The notes under the pieces: model-generated
Databases searched by the model: none
Seen by the model: only the letters and a program-made list of their open reading frames with translations
What the model was told of the DNA's origin: nothing
Shown: positions 56,412 to 64,000 of the stretch, in pieces
Position numbering within the stretch: the first letter of the stretch is position 1
Layout: each line of letters starts with the position of its first letter
NCBI GenBank assembly: GCA_950295325.1
Contig: OX485803.1
Location: forward strand, 55,815,554-55,879,553
Direction of reading: 5' to 3'
Source of the DNA: Polytrichum commune
Lineage: Eukaryota > Streptophyta > Polytrichopsida > Polytrichales > Polytrichaceae
DNA: 64,000 bases
Made by a program: the position numbers and the translations under genes

Positions 56412-57451
56412 GATTACGGTGTTTAGTGTCACATACACTATTGACGAACGGTCACCCTTACAACTCCCCACCACCAGAAGCACCTACACCATAAATTACT
56501 ATACAATTCATTGAATTCACATTCTGCAATGACAGATTCTCTGTTGAAACAAGAGAACGGAAAATTACAAAATATCAACCACTCATCAACAATATAATAG
56601 CAAGAGGTTGGAACGTAGCCCCACTTATTGTATTAGCATCAGGTGCCAGAGCCACAACTCACATCCCCTCGATGAACGAACTCGAAACAAAGCTTAAACT
56701 CCCTACATCACAAATTAGGAGCACGTTCAAACAAATCAATATAATCGCCATACAATACGCACACTCGATATTAATCCATAAAAGACGGATAGAAAATAAA
56801 CAATCCATCACAAACTTACAAAATCATAATTTTAAAAAATTAAAAAAATTAAAAAATAATGAACCCAACACCCCCCCCCCCCGGTTAACCGGTAAAAATC
56901 CTAATTACTAGCATAGTGTCTACTCCCTGTAAAGGGTGAAGTAGTACTACATCCAACGCCACTACCCTGGGGTATGGCCACGGATGTCCTACGAACATAC
57001 ACTTTATTCACTCCGGCCCCCCTAGTCGGGACCGGAGTTCTTCTTCTTCTTCTTCTTCTTCTTGACGAACGGTCTAAACTAAATGTCTAGAGACTTGCTA
57101 GTGTCAAGTTCACTGTTTGTTAACGTACATGACTTTTTGAAGTGCTTAACTATTTTCCAATATGATATTTAGCGTGGCACATTGGAGTGGTTGAGATGAT
57201 AGTTTTAACGTCTGAGTATGCAAAAGGAAACAATATTGAGCATGCTAATACCAAGGGTGATAAGTCTACAATCATGATCAACCGATTGGCCATTGTATAA
57301 CCTAAGCATAAGCTACATTTATTATTGTGTATATCAATGCTAAGTGTCACAAGGTTAAGTTGTTCGGTATTAGTAGTGTAACCTAGCATAGGCCTCATAA
57401 TAGGGTAAGTGACATTATTACGCAAGTGACACTAAATACTATAAATGGTGT
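56412..57451. mobile_element. MITE family M, copy beta, split by a LINE fragment
   Basis: The left end GGTGTTTAGTGTCACATACA is followed by the insertion at 56454-57061, then family sequence continues (TAAACTAAATGTCTAGAG) to the right end ACTAAATACTATAAATGGTG. Alignment with copy alpha is continuous once the insertion is skipped. Confidence 0.78.
56454..57061 (+). mobile_element. 5'-truncated LINE fragment with 13-bp target-site duplication
   Basis: The target-site duplication TTGACGAACGGTC lies at 56441-56453 and 57062-57074. The 608-bp insert ends in (TTC)8 (57038-57061), as RTE-like plant LINEs often end in a microsatellite. A degraded reading frame has G-W-N-V-A-P-L-I-V-L-A-S-G-A-R followed by LETKLKLPTSQI, resembling the region after the reverse transcriptase core of non-LTR elements. 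It is dead. Confidence 0.78.
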
Positions 57452-57668
57452 ACACCGTTTATGATATTTAGTGTCATGTCATACTATTTAGAGCTACACA
57501 CTTTTATACATTCTTGCTAAAGATTTACCACAAAAAACCATAGATGATTTGGATATTATTAAACATAAACAACACTACGATACTTGGTAAAGTCTTACAC
57601 TTTAAGCAAAAAGTTATAACACACCGTAACTTCAATTAGTAAATGACATTAAATACCATAAATGGTGT
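57452..57668. mobile_element. MITE family M, short copy delta
   Basis: The ends ACACCGTTTATGATATTTAG and TAAATACCATAAATGGTGT form a near-perfect inverted pair 217 bp apart. It abuts copy beta directly. Confidence 0.7.
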
Positions 57669-57902
57669 AGATTGATTGGGATATTATATCTTAATTTAGA
57701 TATTGAAATACATTAGATTATAAATATTTGGGCTCTTCAATGGTAGTAAATGTTTCCACCTTTCCTATCCCTCGGTTCACCCTCCTCCTTGGCAGGTGCC
57801 ACAAAACTTTACCCGTCCCAGTGTGGGTTACCATCTGCAATTACATGTTGCTATGAAATTTTATGGTAAGTACCATTTTTTATCATGATAACGTAAAGCC
57901 TT

Positions 57903-57915
57903 GGGGGGGGGGGGG
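57903..57915. repeat. Poly-G tract
   Basis: A run of about 13 G; another homopolymer (C) lies at 58614-58627. Both are prone to sequencing error. Confidence 0.85.
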
Positions 57916-58104
57916 GATTAGAGTTTGTTTGTTTGTAGGGTTGTTTATATAGCCGAATATGTTGCCATTAGGGTTCCTTGTAAGATCCTAGGGCATGTCA
58001 AAAAAGAATCAGGGACCATCTGTGGGGGTAACAATTTCTTTTACATTTTGGTCTTGCTTTTGGCACAAACACCACGTGCTCTTCGACATTGTATCTTAGT
58101 TAGT

Positions 58105-58354
58105 TTTGACACTACACTGATCATCCCAATTAGTGTGTTCTTATTTGAAGTTACGCAATGCAAATAACATCTCACTCAAGAGTTCATTTTCTATTAATGA
58201 AAGTCCAATAGGTTATTCGGACATTGTAGAACATAAAGGACTTTACTTGGTAAAATATCACATTCTCGTAAAATGGTTATAGCGTTGCATGATTCCAAAC
58301 AGTAACACACACTGCATAACTCCAAACAGTAACACACACTGATTGGGATAATCG
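58105..58354. mobile_element. Short MITE family N, copy 2
   Basis: The left end ACACTGATCATCCCAATTAG is mirrored by CTGATTGGGATAATCGGTGT. Internal GTTACGCAATGCA is mirrored by TTGCATGATT. The right arm contains a 30-bp tandem duplication (CCAAACAGTAACACACACTG twice). Confidence 0.65.
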
Positions 58355-58703
58355 GTGTATCTATCTCAACCATCATCTAAAGAAGAAAAGAAACCATGCT
58401 CTAAAAGAATATATGTTGCTCTCTACGTTTGGGGAGTCCCCCTCTTGTGGAACTTCTTGGACTTCCACCCCAAGACCTCGGGCTCCCACCCCTCAATCCA
58501 TAAGGTCTCATTCCTTGAAGCCCTTGAGTTGGTAAAATGGTTTTTCTCACTATGATGTTATAGCAATCGTAACTCCAAATGATAGCCCACATTAATAGCT
58601 TGAGACAATTCTCCCCCCCCCCCCCCAACCACCAATGTTACTAAGGTAAAAGGCATCATGAAAACATGTCCCTATAGGTTTGTGGTTATGGGGGAATGAA
58701 TTC

Positions 58704-58705
<2 letters not shown>

Positions 58706-58755
<50 letters not shown>
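58706..58755. repeat. (GA)n microsatellite
   Basis: A 50-bp uninterrupted GA run. Confidence 0.95.
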
Positions 58756-58757
<2 letters not shown>

Positions 58758-60192
58758 ACATGTAAACTCAACACATGTGTACAAAATTAAGTTGTGGACA
58801 ATGTGTTAAATACTTCCTTCTATTAATTGGAAGTGGTATGGTGAAAGATGACTAGACAAGTATGTGACACAAACATTCATTGCATATGACAAGAGGTATA
58901 GTGCTCATATGCAATAATGCCCATGGCATGTGGCTTAATTTTGTATCACCTTTCTCTTGTAAATTACGATATGTATAATTTTTCTCTTGAATCTAGATCA
59001 TTTTGTTTTCTCATACATTGTTTGTTCAACGAGTCCACCGCACTACCCTACCACATGTTAATGTGTAAGTTTATTTCAAGCTTGTAAATGCTTGCCGTCC
59101 TCCTAGTTGATGAGTGGATGGAGTTTCATCAAGTACCATAGTGAAACTTCTTGACAAACGTTGCAAGGAAAAACGAGTGCATTCACTCACCGTAAAATGA
59201 GCATGTGCGTCATGACATTTGCATAACATGTCATAGTTTAATCAGATCCTCATTTCCCGTGGTTAATCAACTCTAGTAGGTGTCAAATATCAAAAGTGAG
59301 CCATGCTTAGATTCTATTGCTCATAAGAGATTGCACCAAGGCTTCCTATTCACACTTAAAAAAACAATTGAGATTTCCAATGTTAATCTCCACTTTACCC
59401 GGTCCCATAGAACGTGCATGTTGTGCTAAAGAATGTGAGGACCATACTAATAGGTGTTGGTACATTGACACTAACTAATAAGTTTGGTCAACACAAAAAC
59501 CCATAACTCGCAATACGTTGTCCTCGTCAACATGAACAACCGCTTCATTCTCCCTCCAACCCCTTAGAGCCATGGAGTAACGTAGGGTTAAATACATTAA
59601 AATAAATCAATCAATCAAACAAAATTCCTAATAGTTGCTAGGGGTGGGGAAATAAAAAGGCCTTCCAATTGCACATGAGAGAGAATTATTACATGCAAGC
59701 ACATCTCTTATCCATCCATGTTGGTGACCTACATTTATAGGTTTATGGTTGATTAATTTAAAATGCTTCATTGGAAGCTAATTTCGGTATCAATCAATTC
59801 AAAGAAATAACATCCAACTTGCATTCTATTTCAAGGCATTTTTGATGGACGAATAAGAGGTGCATTCGTGTGTAGAAGTAATTCCCTCTCGCCATTGCCC
59901 AACAAGTTATACTATGCCCACACTAAGACCAACGACTAACCCACATCAGTGGAAGAATTTTCATCTTCACAAGAGTTCTTATCTTGTGTGCATTGGCGAA
60001 ACTGCAATTTGTTACATCTAGTAAGGGCACTTTGAGTAGGACGAAAAATTCCTTACTAGCAACAATAAATTTTGGAAAGAGACACACTTTCCCTATCAAG
60101 AGGGACTTTCCCTGCTACTGAGACCAATGACTAGGCCTAGTGTGAGTATGGGATCATAAATAACTGCAAAGAAGAAGAGATTTCATCATAGT
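58756..60192. other. Non-coding AT-rich sequence
   Basis: No gene or clear repeat boundary. Near 59735-59790 there is a diverged match to 45185-45235 (GGTTTATGGTTGATT). Confidence 0.45.
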
Positions 60193-60683
60193 ACACCCTA
60201 AACTCCGTAATATCAACCCCCACAATGTCACACACTCTCTAATATCCCAAAACCCTAGGGAATAGATGTTCATAGTTCAAATCTCACTCCTTATTGTCAC
60301 ATTTCTCTCCCTTGTATCACAAAATTTGTCATTAATGCAAACCACCCAAGAAGTCAACCCACACCCTCGTATTGCGTCATGTGTCAACATGTGGAGTCTC
60401 ACCTTCTTGTTCTTGTTCTTGTTCTTCTTCTTATGCCACTTGTGGAATGTTGGTGCATGTGTCCGCCACATCGCCCGGGAAGACCAGGTGGAGTTGACCA
60501 CACTAGCGTAAGTGACGGCGGAACGAACTCAAATTGTCCTCACCTCTCCTTTATGTTACTCCATAATGTCACATGCTACACTACTTGTATAGTATCACGC
60601 ATCCATGTGAACACTACATAACTCCGTAACATCACGTGCACTTTGATTACCACATGTGTGATACTACGGAGTTTAGAGTGTAT
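60193..60683. mobile_element. MITE with CTCCGTA ends, uninterrupted copy
   Basis: The ends ACACCCTAAACTCCGTAATA and TACTACGGAGTTTAGAGTGT are inverted. It is the inverted paralogue of 53937-54885 and keeps the empty site for the nested Tourist-like element. A (TTCTTG)n tract lies at 60402-60430. Confidence 0.78.
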
Positions 60684-61747
60684 TCTGGTGAGTATGACTG
60701 TAGTAACCAGGGAGTGAAACAACCACCCTGGTTAAAAAGAAAGAGAGAAGAGAGAAGAGAGGAAGAGAGAGTCTCCTTAGCTGCATTCAGCCTACTTTTA
60801 TTTACTCAACAGAAGGTTGAGGGTCATGAGCGAGTGGGGCTTTCCAAGTTGTGGGAGGATTCTTCTGTCCCCAGCAGCCCAGCCCAGCCCAGCCCCAGCA
60901 CGTCTCCTCATCATCTCAACCCCTGCTGCCAGCCTCTTGGTTGAATGGGCTCCCCACCCATGCATGCACGATATTTCCAAGGTGGTGTAAAAATCTGCAC
61001 CATTTCCATCTCCCATGCACGTTAAAAAGCTAATAAAATACATCCCCATCCCCAGATGAGTCACCCATTCATTTTGGCACAGGGGATTTGTGAGCCTCAA
61101 AATCCGTTAGCAGTGATCTGCTCAGCAAATACCTGGCAACAACCCGACAAGCGCCGGATCCATTCTTCAAACACCTTCCTTCCAAAATGTACTAATAAGT
61201 TAGGCATGGCTTTGGCGACCCCGGCCGCTTGGACCACCCTGGCTTGTTGGACCACCACGAAGAGTATGTGTGTGTGTCCCAACCCACAAAACCATGCGTG
61301 GAGAATATCAAATGCAATATACTCTATCAACACATATGCATGCGGAAGTTGCCTCCCCCTTTCGGCACTTGAATTAGTCTCAAAGGCCCCGAATTAGTCT
61401 CCACAGTGTGATCCAACTCTAAAGGACCGTGGCTACTGTACATGCTACATCGTTATGTGCAATTAGGTTGTTTTTGCGAATCACGTCATCGTCTATTTAC
61501 CCATGCCAATTTGTCTTTGGTCAAATTACTTATCACTTTGTTTGTTCATCCATACACGTAGCAACCACATTAAAACAAACAAACAACAAGTTGTTCATGT
61601 TATTTGTTGTTGTGGTAGTAAATATTCAATTGAATATTGTGGAATGTTGATACATTAGCATAGGTCAACCTGATTGCACATATTGGTGTACACAATGCTG
61701 TTAAAGTTGCCCCTCGCCACCCCACCAACCTCACAACAAGTACATGG
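60684..61747. other. Non-coding sequence
   Basis: A purine run (AGAGAAGAGAGAAGAGAGG) lies near 60745-60770, and CAGCC repeats near 60880-60900. Open frames up to 113 codons (61056-61397) have no recognised domain and no splice or promoter support. Confidence 0.4.
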
Positions 61748-62268
61748 TTTAGGGCATTTAGTGTTACGTACACTACTTGCGAATGGCCACAGAGGTCTCC
61801 AAGTGTCATGTAATGTTGTTGGTTGCCAATATGATACTTAAACATAAGTAGTTTTTTGAGTGAAAAATGTTCACATTTGGACATTTAGCGTAGTAATTGG
61901 GATACTTGAGATGATAAGTTTGTGTTTTAGTATGTAATGGGAGGATATTATTGAGCGTACTCATGCAAGTGCCAAGTGTTTACATTCTACTTTGCAAGAG
62001 GAAGATATTTTTGAGCATACTAATGCCAAGTGTCATTTGTGTACACTCTAGTCAACTTGTAGACCATTGTGTAACATAGGCATGCACCTCATACACATTG
62101 TTGACCACACTCTTGCCAAGATATTAGTAAGCGCACTTGAACACCAAGTGTTATGAGGGGACACTAATGATGAATTTGTTGATCATCAATGTAACGGTCT
62201 AGCATATGCCTCAAATATAGGGTAAGTGACACTATTAGGCATGTGACACTCAACACAACGAACGGTGT
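61748..62268. mobile_element. MITE family M, copy gamma
   Basis: The left part GCATTTAGTGTTACGTACAC is mirrored by ATGTGACACTCAACACAACG. Internal GATGATAAGTTTGTGTTTTA matches copies alpha and beta. The extreme left end is eroded. Confidence 0.65.
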
Positions 62269-62384
62269 AATATGGTTTTCACTTGATTGGTGAAATGTAT
62301 TATAGCAACTTATGAATTTAGCATAATAGACCCCAAAGCACATAGAGATGAGTTAAGGTATGAAATGGTTGCTTTCTTCAAGTA

Positions 62385-62640
62385 GCTCACTTCTCATAGG
62401 ATACGAAACATACGATTAGTACAAGATGGTTAGCAAATTCAAATTGAGGTCGTAGCCACTTTCATCATAAAAGTTGGAGCTCGTATGATTACCTTGTTCA
62501 TTATCAAAGTGAAGATAGTTGTGCTCACTAATTGGTCATATAAGTCCCCCCCACCACACAATCAACTCTTCTTTTTAACACATGTCTTTTCCATTCTTAA
62601 AGCAACACTAAACCACATACCACTCCAATATTGTTTTCCT
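62385..62640. repeat. Dispersed repeat, second copy
   Basis: A direct-orientation match to 51585-51880 over most of its length. Confidence 0.6.
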
Positions 62641-62794
62641 AGCAAGAAACATGTATAAAGGGGGTAAACAACCAAAAAACTACAAGTAAGGGTGTTCCAT
62701 GGTGTAATTGTATGTACTAGGGCTCAGGGAGAACCGGCGCTTAGTTGCAGATGAACCGGTTGAGTTTGAGAAATAACTAGTTGAGGTCCGAGAC

Positions 62795-62975
62795 GACCCT
62801 AAACTACCGGATGATGGTGGAGAGATACCCAAATCTCAAGGATGAGGTTGGCGGTTCGATTCTAGGCTATGAAATCTCCTCTCTACTTGACGGAAAACTT
62901 GTCAGGTGGTCAACCGCCTCCTGTACTTTGGTGCTTACCTATCGGCCTTCTGTCTCCAAAAAGAAAAAAAAACCC
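62795..62975 (+). mobile_element. Probable tRNA-derived SINE
   Basis: An A-box-like TGATGGTGGAG (62812-62822) is followed about 30 bp later by a perfect B-box-like GGTTCGATTCT (62853-62863). The unit ends in CCAAAAAGAAAAAAAA. It interrupts the dispersed repeat that is continuous at 44549-44805. Its exact ends and target-site duplication are not clear. Confidence 0.6.
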
Positions 62976-64000
62976 ACCAATTGAAGTTTGAAACTTTGAA
63001 AAATTTACCGATCATTATAGAATGATCTATAAAAATATACCTCAAATGAATAAAGCAAAACCGGAAGATGTCAACATGTAACCGGTTGGGTTTAGAATCA
63101 CTAGCTAGGATCTTGACCAACTACATATGCCCAAGAACTTCCCAGGCACTTGTATGCGCAGGAACATCCTTGTTGGCCATAGCCTTGTTAGTAAGTGAAG
63201 TTGTGGGTCCATGAATTTGACCGAACCACGAAACAGGAAACAAACAAAGCCTCAACGTGGCTGTCAGCCTCACACATTGATGGATGGACATTCCCAGGCA
63301 CACAAGCACCAAATATTTGACAAGTGTTAGGCTCAGGAACGCTATAGAGTGGACCATTCCCAGCCGCTAAAAAATACAGCATCTGCCCACAAATCTTCCA
63401 CCAACAAGGTAGCTAGATAATACGGAAAACAGTGACAATAAGCTGATTCAACCGTAAAGAGTGGCTTGAAATTTGAGGGAGTAGAGGAAATCGTACTGCG
63501 GAATGCAAATTGTTTCATAATTTTATTTCATGTGAATGACTAGTTACATTGTCCCAAAAAAGGCAAGTAAATCAAATCCCCTGCTTGTATCGTAGACATG
63601 CTACTGACCGTGCATATTTGGCTTTCAAATGGTTTTCCACAAGGTGGGTTAAACCTTTTTTAAACTTTTTTTAAAATTTGTAATTAGTAAATGAGATGAG
63701 AGTATTGTGGTAAAATGAAATGACAATTGTATTTGAAAAGTTGTAACCTTTCTACAATCAAGTTCACAACTATATGCATCAATGTGTGATCAATGTGCCA
63801 TTCACTAACCATGCATGTTAGGTTTCACTAAAGGAGCTACAAATGTTGCCCTCTTCTTTGTAGGCATAGGAAATTGATGAGGTTTTGATATTGTCCTTTT
63901 GATTTGTGTAGCCATTTTCTTCTCAAGTTGTTGTTGAATTTTTGCTTCTTTTTTGGCCTTGGCAAGGTATGCTCTTTTCATCTTCATCAAATTGCTACAT
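62976..64000. other. Right-hand edge, non-coding
   Basis: It contains the right half of the 44.5-kb-type dispersed repeat (to about 63150). A Lys-rich 61-codon minus-strand frame (63990-63805) has no supported identity. Nothing else is recognised. Confidence 0.4.

Overview
The window is nuclear DNA of a land plant, probably a non-seed plant (lycophyte, fern or bryophyte). It has GT-AG introns, Ty3/gypsy LTR retrotransposons, a MULE-like transposase gene, many MITEs, and one intronless cytochrome-b5-fused front-end fatty acid desaturase of the kind known from non-seed plants, algae and fungi. No RNA genes or CRISPR arrays were found.

Region 1 (1 to about 19.0 kb) is the most unusual. Gene A runs leftward and leaves the window at base 1. 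It encodes a DUF7869-like, DDE-type transposase-like protein. Gene B runs rightward from 12474 to 17965 in four coding exons separated by phase-0 introns. It joins a DGQH/ParB-like segment, a proline-rich and coiled-coil region and a C-terminal FCP1-like phosphatase domain. About 25 copies of a palindrome with core TTACGGACGCGCGTCCGTAA occur between 1442 and 18564 and were noticed nowhere else in the window. They sit almost entirely in introns and in the regions just upstream of both start codons. A 787-bp hAT-type MITE with an 8-bp target-site duplication has cut gene A near codon 7. A solo LTR (8364-10528) lies between the two genes. My reading is that region 1 is the remains of a two-gene divergent element, or gene pair, that uses a shared palindromic cis-element.

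Region 2 (19.2-22.7 kb) is a tandem satellite of about 60-bp subunits. A hairpin block recurs every 225-252 bp within a 724-bp higher-order repeat. Region 3 (22.8-27.8 kb) holds a MULE-like transposase gene (25212-27812, one intron, SWIM-like C terminus) preceded by two small open frames.

Region 4 (28.3-42.1 kb) is a retrotransposon nest. A very young Ty3/gypsy element (28345-37909; 1830-bp LTRs; target site AACGA) has inserted into the pol gene of an older, broken chromovirus whose 3' LTR is at 41665-42090. The young element lacks most of its integrase. Its LTRs lack a 335-bp GT...AG segment that the solo LTR at 8364 keeps, which suggests intron loss through a spliced RNA template.

Region 5 (42.1-64 kb) is mostly non-coding: Tourist-like MITEs, foldback elements, a 5'-truncated LINE nested in a MITE, a probable SINE, microsatellites and degenerate dispersed repeats. 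The only clear host gene is the desaturase at 48097-49566 on the minus strand.
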